A program made the position numbers and the translations under genes. From assembly GCA_031772625.1 (NCBI GenBank), contig CM062816.1, positions 1,669,399,058 through 1,669,463,057 on the forward strand: a DNA stretch of 64,000 bases. Direction: 5' to 3'. This document shows positions 20,680 to 32,876 of the stretch, piece by piece (the stretch's first letter is position 1; every line of letters begins with the position of its first letter). The notes beneath the pieces are model-generated. The model was not told the DNA's origin. It saw nothing but the letters and a program-made list of their open reading frames with translations, and did no database searches. Origin of the DNA: Pinus tabuliformis. Its lineage: Eukaryota; Streptophyta; Pinopsida; Pinales; Pinaceae.

Positions 20680-23287
20680 CGTTGAGAAAAATTATAGACT
20701 TATAATTTGACAAAAATAAAATATCAACCAAGGGTAATCGTAACCTTGTGAGGTGCAATGGAAAATATATGCAGGTTGACAATTTTAGTGTATGAAAGCC
20801 ACACACAATCCTAAATACTTCTTCTCTCTCTCTCAGCACTTAGCAACAAAGGCTATGGAGTAGATAATTCATCTCTCTACAACACTTAAGATTGCTGATG
20901 CAGATCAAGAAAAGGTTTAAGATAAAATAACAACAATTAAATCACACCCATTCCCAACCATTCAATCTCAATGTTATAATGTAAATTAGAGAAAAAAATG
21001 CATATCTAGATCAATCCTTTAATAAAATTGAAATCATTCATGTAATAAACTCAACAACTAACCATTAAAGGCATGCGCTGATATAAAACCAAGGAATAGG
21101 AATGGAACTGTGTATAGATCTATTTCTAGTATAGAAAATAAAATAAATGAACAAACACTAGCTACTGGAGTTGTGAGTAAAGGGGGCCCTCCTCCAAACA
21201 CAACCCCTTGATCAATAAATAACTTTACAACAAGATCAACATAACATTACTGGGCATGATGGCACGATCTTAGCTGGGATAGTCATCATCCTTCTTCTTT
21301 ATGCTGATGATATTTTTCTCTTGGCAAGGTGCCCATCTAATCTTGATAAGCAACTTAGGCTTCTTAAGGATTTCTTCTCTACCATGGGTATGATTGTTAA
21401 CATTGACAAAACAAAAGTTATGATTATCAAATCCAAGAAGGACACTTACGCTAATTTTATGTATGACAATAATAACTTGGAGGAAGTGTATTCTTACAAG
21501 TACCTAGGAATTGATATTCATCACAAGCTGAACTGGAACCATAGCATTGAGAAAAGGATTAATGGGGGGTGGAAAGCTTATTTTGTTCTTGAAAATAATT
21601 GTAAAATAGCAAACCTCGTAATGTGGGATAAAAAGAAGTTCCTCTTTGAAACTTTAGTCACTCCTATTATCTTATATGGCTACGAGGTTTGGGGTTGCAG
21701 CATCTCCAGAGAATCATGGAGAAAGACTGAGAAAATCCAGAAGAGTTTTATAACTTATAACCTGAAAAATAAAAGTAATGCACCCTATCCTATTCTCCTT
21801 ATAGAATAAGGTCTTTCCCCTATTGAGAGCCTATCTATGATTAGGTTTCTGTTGTACAAGCACAAACTCAATAACATAGATGATCATAGACTTCCTAAGC
21901 TAGCTTTAAATTCCAGCCAAAACCACCTAAGGCTCAATCGGGGGTGGCATAAAGACACAAGGGCCTAGTTAAAATATTGGGAGATCAACGAGAATGATGC
22001 ATTGCAAAACATAAATAACATTAAAGATATTGTTACTTCTAAGTTCAAAGAAAAAATGTGGCGTGAGAAAGATTTAATGACTAAAAGAAAATTAAGTTAT
22101 TATAAGAAGGTCATCAACCCCACCCTAGAAGATCAAAAGTATCTCTCTATTTTAACTAGCTCAAAGAATAAAATTAATATAGCAAAGATTAGAACGAATT
22201 CTCATGAGCTCCATAGTGAAACAGGTCATTGGGCAGTTCCTAAAACGCCATGGATGGAAAGGATCTGCCATATATGTGAGAATAGGAACATTGAGGACGA
22301 AAACCACTTCCTCTTAGAGTGCCCCGCGTACAACCACATTAGATCTTAGTTTCACAATCTTTGTTACAATACTGACCTTCCTAGCCTTTTACAATGTCAA
22401 AACTATAGTGAGCTTGGGAGGCTTCTCTCCAAGATTTTTTAGCATAGGAATAAAATCTTAAATCAAAATAAATAATTTTTTTCTATAGGTCCAATAGACC
22501 AATGTTTGGTCTCAGTGGACGTTAACCATCATCATCATTAATCTATAAATAAATATGATTACACAACAAGACAAAAGGTTGATAAATGTCTCTTCACCCC
22601 CATATAAATCGAATACATTGTTTTTATACAAGTCGCAGGTGAGTGCCTTTTCCTAAGTAAACATTACAATTGGTGCTAAAAATAAGGAAATATAGCGTAT
22701 TGAGATAGTTGGTTTGATCCATGTTTGGAAGCATGGATCAAAACCAACTCTGCTGATCGTGAACCACTTTCCGAAATTCGGCTAAAATGATTGAAATAAA
22801 ACCTCGGCTGTTAGGAAAACCAAAATTGGAACAGCTGGTAGGATAGAATCCATGTGGATGGGTTTTCAAACAAAACCCATGTTCCCATTTCTCCTGGGGA
22901 TGATCGAAACATCTCTAACCTTCACGACTTCTACAGGAAACCTGCCTGTTGTAAAAAAGTTGTTGTAGAAATCGATGTTGTTGCAGGAAATCCTTGGTCT
23001 TCTGCAGGAAATCGCGGATCTACCCAAATATAGTTTATCTGCAGGAAATTCAATTAGTACCTTTAAAATTCATTAATTAGTTAATTAGGTAGCATTCAAC
23101 ATCAAATTTCTCAAGACTAAAGTAAAATGACACGTCTGAGTTATTTGCATACCTTAGAGTCCAAATCACCCTTTTTGGTCAAAATGAGGCATTGTATAAC
23201 AAAAGGTTGGTGACTAGAAAGGAAAAAAGAGTCTTAAAGGGGGGAAAATCCTTAGAAGCACTGTCAAAAAGTAGTCAAAATCTAGGC
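20680..23287 (-). repeat. 3' LTR of the Athila-like element (contains LINE insertion)
   Basis: Aligns with 32877-34236 on both sides of 21254-22537: GGTAATCGTAACCTTGTGAGG, GCTATGGAGTAGATAATTC, GGCATGCGCTG, TAAAGGGGGCCCTCC, then CCCCCATATAAATCGAAT, ATAGTTGGTTTGATCCAT and GTAGTCAAAATCTAGGC. The first base is C instead of T. At its inner end about 6 bp (TGTTGG on the minus strand) are missing next to a GTGTAGGGGA polypurine tract. Confidence 0.8.
21254..22537 (+). mobile_element. 5'-truncated L1-type LINE inside the LTR
   Basis: Absent from the matching place in the partner LTR, so it inserted later. One frame runs through 21270-22440. It starts at LLLYADDIFLLARCP (YADD, RT catalytic motif, 21300-21311), then MIVNIDKTKVMI, YKYLGIDIHHKLNWN, TPIILYGYEVWG, and ends with CHICENRNIEDENHFLLECP, the C-terminal CCHC-like motif of plant LINEs. 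Stops at 21807, 21966 and 22347. It breaks off just upstream of the catalytic motif, as usual for incomplete reverse transcription. The tail is a short ATC-rich repeat (CATCATCATCATT). No clear target duplication. Confidence 0.75.
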
Positions 23288-24960
23288 TCCCCTACACCTA
23301 GCATCTTGCATGTCCCTATGCAAGAAAAACTGATATATATATATATATATATATAAAGAAAATTCAATTTTATCCTTGTGTTGTAGCCACAACAACCAAT
23401 TGGTCCAATTGTGCTCTATTGGATTTAGCCTCCTTGACTCTGTCTCTGTACTCCTCATTGCACTTCTGCATATGTTCTATTTGCACCTAGTTCTTCTTCA
23501 GTAACCTGTCCGCCTTTTGATACTTGGATTTCCACTCATCCAACTCTTTTTGAATGCGCGAGCTATTTTCTTTAAGAGTCATTTTTTCCTTCTGCAGGAC
23601 TCTTTTGGACACTATAAGCTTAGCTATAGCTTCCTTCAGCTCCTTGCGCGATCATTTTCTCTTGGAGGTCCCTTCATCTTCTTGAGGAGAATGAGGAGAG
23701 TTATGTTCCTCCAATTCTTGGTAGTCCTCAACAATTTTCTCCATGCTTTCCTTCAAATGTTGGGTTTCCTTGGATGCATCTTCCCAGTCCTCCTGAGTAA
23801 TAAATTTGGCCATCTCGATCTATATTTTCTTCCCTTTGAACTCCTTAGTCTTCTTGCATGTCATTGTTTGTGGTGTGGCTTCCTTTTCTCTTTCTTGCGT
23901 GGCTAGCTTAGTAGCTTGGCTCCTAGTAAAGCATCTGGTAAGAGGAGCAGCACATGTTTTCCCTTTTCCCACAGTCTCCTTAACTACCATAATTTACTCT
24001 TCTTTCTCTAGCTGGATATGGGTTCAGGGCTTTTTTTTTATCAATTTCAGACTTGGCTCGACCTTCTCAGTTTTAGACACTTCCTCATGGCTATGAGTTC
24101 GTGACTTTTTCTTTGATTTCTGACTCGGTGTTTCCTCCTTGATATTTAGTGATTTATGCACTTTCTCTAGTTTGGTAGGATTTCGGGGCTATTTCTTTAG
24201 CCTCTGACTTGAGTCTGCGTCTCCAGTTTCGGATTTAAGCACCTCTTCCTCATCCATGACATAGTTTTCCACCAGGAATTCCTCCCAAGTTTTCTTTTGT
24301 TTCCTTAACACTTCCAATATGATGATCTTAACTAGACCGTGGTGGTAGAGGTTCTCCTTTATGTTAGCCACCCTGTTCTGAGCGGAAGTAGCCATTTTGA
24401 ATAGAGACATCCTCAAACAATGAGGCAAATTTAGAGGCTTGTCTCGAAAGTGACTAAGAAGCCGAATGTAAAATAGAAAATCCAACCTGAATCGACCCTC
24501 ACATGTAATATATTTTTGAAGTAGAAACATAAGGTGTTGATACTTGCTTTGGAGATAGCCTTGCGTAATTCCTTTCCCCCAATTTGGATTCACATGCTCC
24601 TTCTTCAGGAAAGGTGCACAAATCTCCTTGTCAATTCGTTTATTTTTAAACCAACATTCTCCTTCTCGTGGGACACCGTAGGCTTGAGCTACCAATTCTT
24701 TAGTTAATTTGAACTTCAAACCTGAACCTGTTCTCCATTCATGTTCAGAGCAAACAACCTGGTCACTTTGGAATTGTTCCCATCGAACATAAAAAACAAC
24801 AGCTTCCACCCCTCCTTCACCATTCGTTTCTTGCTCTGAGGGTATGCTTCCAATAGCTCTGCACACTATGGTTCAAATCGGACAACCAACCTCATATTTT
24901 CCATGTGCTATGAGTAGGGGAGTGTAGGGTTTCAATTTGGCCCTTTCGACGTTTTCCACA
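23288..24960 (-). pseudogene. Env-position ORF of the Athila-like element, unknown function
   Basis: Between pol and the 3' LTR, where Athila elements carry an env-like ORF. The intact core is 24189-24866: VFYVRWEQFQSDQVV, LTKELVAQAYGVPREGECWF, LLQKYITCEGRFRLDF, MATSAQNRVANIKENL and KKTWEEFLVENYV. An in-frame TGA at 24873 separates it from further coding upstream (KLKPYTPLLIAHGKYEVGCP). Downstream, to about 23400, frames read a K/E/S-rich linker and then a heptad-like coiled coil. No signal peptide or transmembrane segment is evident, so 'env' is positional only. A related, older copy flanks the whole element. Confidence 0.55.
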
Positions 24961-26953
24961 GGCTATACGGAGTGTTTTCGGATCAAATGGAATGAGGAGG
25001 GCTCGATTAGGCAAGTGACAATGAAATAAAGACAAGTCTGTGTAGCGCAAAACATGATCATGATTAAAATCATGATCCGTTATGAAAGATTTCGTTGGAG
25101 AGATAAATGTTGCACATTTCGAGGTGTATTAGGAGTGAAACCTTGCATGGGACAGTCACCATTTTGAACAAGGATCATCATGACTCATAATGATTGCAAA
25201 ATTTAAAAAACAATCATATCATTACCTTAATCCTCAATGAATTGACATTGAACTTTACCTTTTTAACTTAGCGTCTGACCGTTGGGTACCTTGAGATGAC
25301 GCACGCCCTTGCCTTGCAATGATGAACCATTTTAAAAAGCATATCATGTACAGGATCATGGAATCTCATGGTTTTTATTAGCTTTGAAGACTTCGATTAA
25401 TCAAATTAATGTTTGTCAGATCCTTGAAGAGATGTTCCGCTGGGATGATTTAAATAATATCGGGAGTGTCGCAACCAATATTCTGCTATAGAAGAATTCT
25501 TTTGCAGGAAATCCTTCTGCAAGAATTAGTAATTTCTGCATGAAAAAAAAAAAAATCCTATGAAGGAATCCCACTGTATTTTTAACAAAATGATAATGCA
25601 GATTTGTTGTTATAAGTTGCTGCCTCATTATTGCTAACTGGTATTTGATTTGTGATAAGGAAAAATTTTGAACTCCATATTTACCTATCCTTGTATAGTT
25701 CACTGCTACATGAATAAATGTGTTGAAGTCGAAAGTGCAGTGTTCTCGTTGGATTACTAGTCATTAAGTTCAATTGTTAACCAACACGAGGTCCATAACC
25801 AATAATGAAATTGAGGACCAAGGTACAACCGATGAATCCTAGCAGGTGTGAATAGATATGTTGTTGTCAAACCCCCTGCAGGATCCAGCAGTGAAGGGGC
25901 CTTAATGAATCTCCATTGTTGCAGGCGAGATAGCCTGTCATTGATGTATATAGGCTTCAAGGCATCACATATCTCCGATCTTGAACCCAGATAATGTGTT
26001 GATGTCAATGGGCCAAGACTATTGGAAGGAGGGTCTTAGAGAATTCCACATCAGTCCAACGCAAGCAAATCAAAGATTTATTAAGGTATGAAACAAATTT
26101 ACTTAGGGATCCTGAGGGATCTACTGCCTGTTAGAAAATTATATATTACAGAGCAATGGAACACATGAAATATATTGCAGAAATGTAAACAAAAAAAAAC
26201 ACATAAAAAAAGAGAGACATAGATATACGTGGTTCACCCAATTTGGGCTATGTCCACGGAGAAATAGCCAGTCCTTCCTTTATATTATCTAGCAAACTGA
26301 CGAGATACAACCTACAACATATCCACTATAATTCCCTCTTCACTCTCACACAATCTCCTCTCTCTTTCTTGCTCAAAATACAGATCTACATAGACACAAT
26401 ACAATTCCCATCATATATAGTGAGGGGTTTCCTTGTAGGGAAAAAAACCCTAAATTAAACATAACTTCTACCGTCAGATATCCACCTAATGAATGGCCTA
26501 GATTGACTATGAAATTACAACATTTTACAAGGCAATTTTACATCTATTTTTAGCTTACGAGCGACATTGCTGCACATTACGAACTGGGGTCCAATGCAAC
26601 GATACCTCTGAATAAAGAAGATAATAAAGCTCCACACCCAACATTGTCCTGTGATTTTAACGAGTCCAAGGTAGTTCATGCTCGCTAGATTTCAAATTTA
26701 AAGAGTCTGAAATACTGAAAAAGAAAACTCCAATGGGGTTCCTTTTCCGTAAATAGTCTACTGGAGCTGGAAAAGGAATAACCCTGTATCCAATAGAAAC
26801 TCCTCTCATGGTTTAATGAGTACTAGAAGGAATAAATTAAGCTCAATTTATTATGGCATAAAATCAAGAAGAGGTAGTGAAAGAGATACCCCCCTTTCCT
26901 ACCATTTCCAACTCTTTCTTCTTCACAATCTCCTCCAAAAATTTCTCCTTAGA
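24961..26953. other. Non-coding region between pol and env-position ORF, with LTR-like fragment
   Basis: No convincing gene. About 26131-26570 starts TGTTAGAAAATTATATATTACAG and contains ACGTGGTTCACCCAATTTGGG, a phrase typical of plant LTRs, so it may be a solo LTR or LTR fragment; I cannot fix its right end or a target duplication. Confidence 0.35.
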
Positions 26954-28267
26954 CTAGGGCTTCTGATATAACTTGAGTCTATGCCCATTAACCAAGAAGG
27001 TGACATTTTCATCATCTATTGTTTTGACTCGAATAGATCCATTATCAAAGACTTTCTCGATCTCATAAGGACCAAGCCAATGTGTGTTAAACTTTCCTTT
27101 GAAATTCTTGAATTTTGAATCGAACAATAATGCCCAGTCTCCTTGCCTAAACTGCTGCTTCTTAATGTGTCTGTCATGCCATTTAGTCCTTTGTTTTTTG
27201 ACAAGGTCAGTGTGCTGAAAATCATTTGGCCTAATCTCATATAGTTCGTTGAGTTGCGGGATCCTTTGTTGTTGTGCCTCGGTGAAATCTATGCACAAAT
27301 CTACGACCATCTTAAAAGTTCTGATATGAAATTCAATTGGCAATAAAACTTGTTTTCCATATACCAATTCATATGGAGAGAATCTGATAGTGTTTCTCTA
27401 GGTAATTCCATAGGCCCATAAGGCCTCTGGAAGTCGATCTGACCAATACTTTTTATGTAGTTTCACTGTCTTAGTCAAGATTGTCTCCAACACCTTATTT
27501 GTTGATTCCACCTGCCCATTGGCCCATGGATGGTAGGGAGTGGAATTTTGATGAGTGATATGATATTTTTTCACAATTCCCTACACAAGCTTAGTTACAA
27601 ACTGGTTACCTTGATTAGTAACAATTTCCCTTGGTACCCCAAATCTTACAAAAATATCAGAAAAGAGAAAATCTACCACTACTCTCTTTGTTGCCCTAGG
27701 AATTGCTTTTTCTTCCACCCATTTCATAACATAATCAGTACACACTAAAATATACTTCTTACCTTTGGATATGGGATTAATGGGGCTTACAAAATCAAGA
27801 GCTCACCTCTCAAGTGGTTCTATGAGAACTTGGGGTTACAAAGGCATTTCATCTGCTTGAATAGGTTGCCCTATTCTTTGGTAGTTGTCACACTTTCAAA
27901 CCTACTCCTTTGCATCTTTAAAAAGATTTGGCCAATAATAAACTGAGCGAGGGATTTTATAGGTTGTTCGCTTGTCTGTAAAGTGTCCTCCACATGGTTC
28001 ACCATGACAAGCTCTCAAGATGTCATATATCTCGTTCTTTCTGACACACCTGTAAATAATCAGATCAGGTCTAGTGAAAAAGAGGTATCCTTTTATCCAA
28101 GAGTAAGCAACACTTTTTCTAATAATTTCCTTTTTTTCAATAGATGAAAAGTAAGGTGGTAACTTCCCTATAGCAAGGTAATTAGCCATATCTGCAAACC
28201 AAGGTGATTTGGTAGAAATGGAAAACAAGTTCTCATATGGGAAGCTATCATTAACAAGAACATACAC
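26954..28267 (-). pseudogene. Integrase of the Athila-like element
   Basis: Minus strand. HHCC finger region at 27902-28267 (LRACHGEPCGGHFTDKRTTYKI, decayed Cys pair near 27890). The core reads WALDFV (first Asp), IVTNQGNQF (second Asp is Asn) and PWANGQVESTNK (Glu). C-terminal GPY/F module HWLGPYEIEKVFDNGSIRV at about 27000-27090, ending LKLYQKP. Stops separate the pieces. The Asp-to-Asn change alone would abolish strand transfer. Confidence 0.7.
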
Positions 28268-28299
28268 ACCTTTATGGTTGAGCCTAGAAAGGAAATAAA

Positions 28300-28788
28300 C
28301 TACCTCATTTTTTTTCCTAGCCTATCCAATACTGTGATGTCAAATTCCTGCAGCAGCAAAAGCCATCTAGTAATTTTTTTGTTAGTAACTGGTTTATTCA
28401 TGAGATATCGAATATCAGAATGATTAGTATGTACTAAAAATTCATAGCTGATGATGTAATGTCTAAAATTATTAATAGAATAACCTACAACAATGAATTC
28501 TTTCTTAGTTACAGTATAATTTAATTCAGTATGAGTTAAATTTTTACTAACAAAATAAATAGCATAGGTTACAAGGTTTTCCTTTTGGCCCGATACTGAT
28601 CCTATTGCTGAATCAAAGGCATCAGTGGAAATATGAAATGGCAATTTCCAATCTGGTCCTATCAAGACAAGTGCTGAAGAGAGCTTATCCTTGAGTGTGC
28701 CAAATGCAGTTTGGCATTCATCATTCCAACGAAATTCAGATTCTTTTGTTAATAATTTAAATAGTGGCATAGTAGCGTGCATGTCCAA
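28300..28788 (-). pseudogene. RNase H of the Athila-like element
   Basis: FHISTDAFDSAIGSVSGQ (usual DASDxAxGAVLxQ), IYFVSKNLTHTELNYTVTKKE and FLVHTNHSDIRYLM place it as the Ty3/gypsy RNase H that follows RT. The second Ser/Asp of the DASD motif is altered (DAFD). A frameshift separates it from RT. Confidence 0.7.
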
Positions 28789-29513
28789 GGAAAATTTTCA
28801 ATAAACCTTTTGTAGTAGCGTGCATGTCCAAGGAAAATTTTGACTCCCTTTTGGCTGGTTGGTGGAAGCATCTTCATAATCACTTCAACCTTTGCTGGAT
28901 CAACTTTAATTCCTGTAGCAGAAACATGATGACCCAAAACAATCCCTTCAGTCATGATCATACAACATTTTTCATTACTTAATGAAAGATTAGTTTCTCT
29001 ACATCTTTGAATTTTTTTTCTAAGATTAAATAAAGCTTGTCCAAAAGTGTCACCCATTATCGTAAAATCATCCATGTAAACTTCTATGCAATCATGCAAA
29101 AGATCAAATAAAATACCAAGTATTTCCCTTTGAAATGTTGTTGGTGCATTGCATAGACCAAATGGTAATACCTTATATGCATAAGTACCCCATGGACATG
29201 TAAATGTTGTTTTATCTTGGTCCTCTGGAGTTGTCCTGATCTGGTTGTAGCCGTTGAACCCATATAAGAAAGAAAAGTACCTCTTTCCTATTAAGGTGTC
29301 CAGCACTTGATCTATAAAAGGAAAGGGAAAATGGTCTTTTAATGTAGCTTTATTTAGTTCCCTGTAATCTACACACACTCGCCATTTCCTATTCTTCTTA
29401 GGGACGATAACCAATGGAGATACCCATTGGCTATCTGAAATAGGATAAATGAATCCTACATTTAACAACTTCTGAAGTTCATCTTTTACAATTTCTCTTA
29501 AAGTGGGATTCAT
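28749..29513 (-). pseudogene. Reverse transcriptase of the Athila-like element
   Basis: MNPTLREIVKDELQKLLNVG, IYPISDSQWVSPLVIVPKK, RVCVDYRELNKATLKDHFP, FPFIDQVLDTL, LPFGLCNAPTTFQRE and VYMDDFTIMGD (catalytic YMDD at 29068-29079), then GIVLGHHVSATGIKVDPAK. The usual FLDGYSGY is FLYGFNGY, so the first catalytic Asp of the palm is lost. Confidence 0.75.
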
Positions 29514-30253
29514 CCTCCTTTATGGTTGCCTTATAGGCTTGGCATTTCCTTCTATATAAATATGATAAATGCAAGTGTCCGGGTGAATTCCCCTCATATT
29601 TGTATATTGCCAAGCAAATGTATCTGAAAAGTCTTTCAATGTCTGACTTAATTGATTTTCTTGTTCATGAGTTAAGGCATAATTGATATTTAAAGTTTTT
29701 TCGGGGAAAGATATTGATTACTTTGCTTCTGCATTCAGTCATTGAACATGTAGGAAATATAGATAGAAGGGTTGAATTTAATTCAGTTGTTGTATTATGC
29801 TCTTGGAAGTTCTTCTCTAGCAGATTAACAATGAAATATGTCTCATGACTTGATTGTCCCTTTGAATGCTGAGAAAAATCAGGATTTAAAATATAGCAGT
29901 TAATTAAATTTTCCTTGGTGTTCTCTCTAAGGCTCATAGCTTGGGCTATTGTCAAAACTAGATGGGTAATTTCTAAATTTTGTTCTTCATCAATCCAATG
30001 AGTATCTTCTGATTTTAAGAGGGGTTTAGCAGGGGGATATATATTGATGTGTTTAGTTTCAGTCCCATGGGTGATGGTCATGTTTCCTGACCTACACCAT
30101 ATGAAGGCATTTTCTATGGCCAACTAAGGTCTCCCTAAGATCAAAGGGTGCCCTTCCAAATTGGTTTTAGGCTGAAGAACATAAAAATATGTTGGATATT
30201 CCCAGGAATCTAATTAAATGACAATGTCTTCCAATACACCTTCTAGCTTGACC
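29514..30253 (-). pseudogene. Protease-RT linker region, decayed
   Basis: A minus-strand frame 29665-30123 (MAIENAFIWCRSGNMTI, LEITHLVLTIAQAMSL) with no domain I recognise. It corresponds in position to the protease-RT spacer of the second Athila-like pol at 57.5-57.9 kb, which shares several phrases. Confidence 0.45.
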
Positions 30254-30847
30254 TTAGTTCGCTAATTCTAGCACAGTAGGGGTAAGAAGTAAGTCAAAGG
30301 ATCCTATATGGGAAAATGTTTCCATTGTCATTACATTAATGGCTACACCTAAATCAATTAAAGTATTTCTTATTGGATATCCATTGATGAAGGTGGTAAC
30401 CACAGGGATTCCAGGGTCTGCATACTTTTCAGTGGCAAATCCGGTAGACATAAGGCTTGCAATTTTTCCACCTACTTGAATTGTAGAGGGTTCTTTCTTT
30501 TGTCTCCCTGGATTTTTGGTGCATAGTTCCCTAATTGTTTTAGCATAAATTGGGATGTCCCTAATTTCTTCTAGTAAGGGAATCTTGATGCATACATTTC
30601 TTAATTTGGATACTAGATCAAATTCGGGTTCTTTCATTATTTCTTTCACCTCCAACCTCTCTAGAAAAGGAGGCTGGACAATTTGAGATGAGGAAGGCTT
30701 TTGTGAACTTAGAATGTTTTGTTCTGTTGTTTCTTGTATATTTTCTGTTTCAAGTGCATCAAGGGTTTCTTCCTTTATAATCTCTTCAATTTTTCCTGGT
30801 TGGGTTACCACTTTTCCTGACCTAAGTTTAATTTCCTGTAGAGACAC
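30254..30847 (-). pseudogene. Aspartic protease region of the Athila-like element
   Basis: RNVCIKIPLLEEIRDIPIYAK upstream (20-residue window RNVCIKIPLLEEIRDIPIYA), then IRELCTKNPGRQKK and the active site NTLIDLGVAINVMTMETF. Athila proteases typically have DLGA in place of D(S/T)GA; here it is DLGV. Confidence 0.65.
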
Positions 30848-31553
30848 AGGAAATTCCTACAACAAAGGTACATAAATTTCCTGCAGAAGCTGAGGTGTGA
30901 TGAAATAGGTAGGATAAGTGGGATAAGTGGTTGTTCCAACATTTTGATTAGGTTGGAAAAATTTATTGTTGGGATTGGATACTGGCTGGGCAGGAAGTTG
31001 TGTGGGACATGGTTGAGTTGGTGGGGCAGGAAACTGAAGTTGTGGTTGTGGCTAAACCACTTGTTGTGGCATAGGTTTTGGTGAATAGAAATTTTGAGGG
31101 GGATAATTTGGTGTAGCAGGGTAAGGAAAGTTCCCCTTCCAAGGTTGTTTTGGAGGCCAGGGCTATCAGGGCATTGAAAATTCCACATCTGATTCTGGGT
31201 ATAAGGAATTTGAAAATGGTGTTGTGCCATACCTGCAGGACGTGGTTGCATGGATTTTGAGGTGCCATTGCATAAAGTGAATTGACAACTTCTTGATTTG
31301 CCAAGTATGCTACTTTAATATCTAGAAGAGAAGGATATTTATCAGTGAATGACCAGCTTCACAGATTTGGCATACCTCTATACTAGATGCAGGACACTCC
31401 ATCAAGGGATGTTTCTTCCTACATTGGAGCATAACACAGCCAGAGCCTTTTCCACTTCCTCATGTTTCTTCTTAGCCTACAAAACATCCAACTGTGAAGA
31501 CAAAGTGCTAAGAATGTCAGTTTTAAAATTTTCAAATAAATTACCCATTTCAG
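30848..31553 (-). pseudogene. Gag C-terminal Pro/Gln/Asn-rich linker
   Basis: Low-complexity coding on the minus strand in shifted frames (HNHNFSFLPHQLNHVPHN in one). No zinc knuckle seen. Bridges gag and protease. Confidence 0.4.
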
Positions 31554-32141
31554 CTATGGTACCCCAACCCCTATGACTGATTTAGTGAATCTGGAAGAAG
31601 TATCTCTTAATCCTCTCCTAACCTTAGAATTTCCCCTCGAATATTGCCGACACAATTCACACACATCATCATAACTCAATTTTGATACATCACCTACTCC
31701 CATCAAGTTCAAAACCTCCAGAGATTCTGGTCTTATGGCCCTTAGAAAAATTGTTCTCAAGGTTTCTTTGTTCAGCTGGTTCATCTTGGATCTTTGAAAA
31801 TTGTACTGGAATATTTCCAGGAAGTCCTCTAGGCTTTCCTCCTCCTTTTGGGTCATGCAACATATTTCTTCTCTAATGTCCTCTATTTTACAATAATCCT
31901 GATACTTTCTTAAGAATACCTTCTTCATGTCATCCCATGTTGAAATGGAGTTTGCACTCAATCCCATAAACCACCTGAGGGTTGCATCTTTTAATGTGGT
32001 AGGAAACAACTTCAACTTTTGAGCATTTGAAGAATAATCGTAGCTCCTGCACAATACATCAAACTCAAATAAGAAGGCATCAGGATCTTCACTAGAGGTA
32101 CCACGAAAATTAGGCAAAGCAGAGGGAGGAATGCTTTTCAT
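31554..32141 (-). pseudogene. Gag of the Athila-like element
   Basis: Retrotransposon gag domain: LPNFRGTSSEDPDAFLFEFD, LKLFPTTLKDATLRWFMGL, STWDDMKKVFLRKYQ, EESLEDFLEIFQYNFQRSK and LRTIFLRAIRPESLEVLN. The 196-codon stretch is stop-free. N-terminal coding continues in broken frames to about 32640. Confidence 0.7.
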
Positions 32142-32855
32142 CTGATTGGCTCCAATAGAATCTTTGATAGGAAATTCAGATGTAACTAGTTCCTATTCCT
32201 TCTCATGATATTCCCCATTTGTGGTACCACTACCCTCTAGATGAGCCATATCGAAACAGAAGGGAGTGGGACCTTGGTGAGCTACAGATCCTTTAGAGTC
32301 AGTTGTCTGGAACTCTAGTTCTTGAATAGGATTGAAGAAGAATTCATCTTCAGGATGACCACTAAGAAAATATGATATCCCCATGGTAAGAGGAGATTCT
32401 TGATGAGCAACAACAAAAGATTCTCTGACAAAAGGATCCTTCTCCGTTGTGGGGGTATTAATCTGCTTAGGATCAATTGTCGATCCTTGTTCAGCACTAT
32501 TATTCCTTGGTTCAAATTACCCTATTTCCTTTGATTTTTTCTTTACAAACTTCTTTTTCCCTGCCAGTTTATTACTGGACGAAGTCTTGCTCACACCACC
32601 GCTATAAATATTTGAAAATCTGGTTCTAGTATATTGCCCCCTATTCATACATTATACAGAAAAATAAATAAATAAAAAATAAAAATATTCAGAACTTCTA
32701 CTTACCAAACAATCAGGACATGGCTTTGGTGAATTATGATATCCGCAGGTGTGTAGGCCTTACCCCACGTCTTACCACTTCAACTCCCCTTCTCTTGAAA
32801 AACTTAGACAAAAAGAAGTCATACTAGAACACTTTCAGTATCATCCCTTAGCACC

Positions 32856-32873
32856 TCCCCAACAATGGCGCCA
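32856..32873 (-). other. Primer-binding site (tRNA-Asp type)
   Basis: Minus strand TGGCGCCATTGTTGGGGA, three bases inside the 5' LTR. Close to the tRNA-Asp site TGGCGCCGTTGCCGGGGA known from Athila elements. Confidence 0.75.
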
Positions 32874-32876
32874 AAA

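Noticed and set aside
24189-24866. Viral envelope glycoprotein
   Set aside because: Position fits an Athila env-like ORF but no signal peptide, transmembrane helix or cleavage site is visible.
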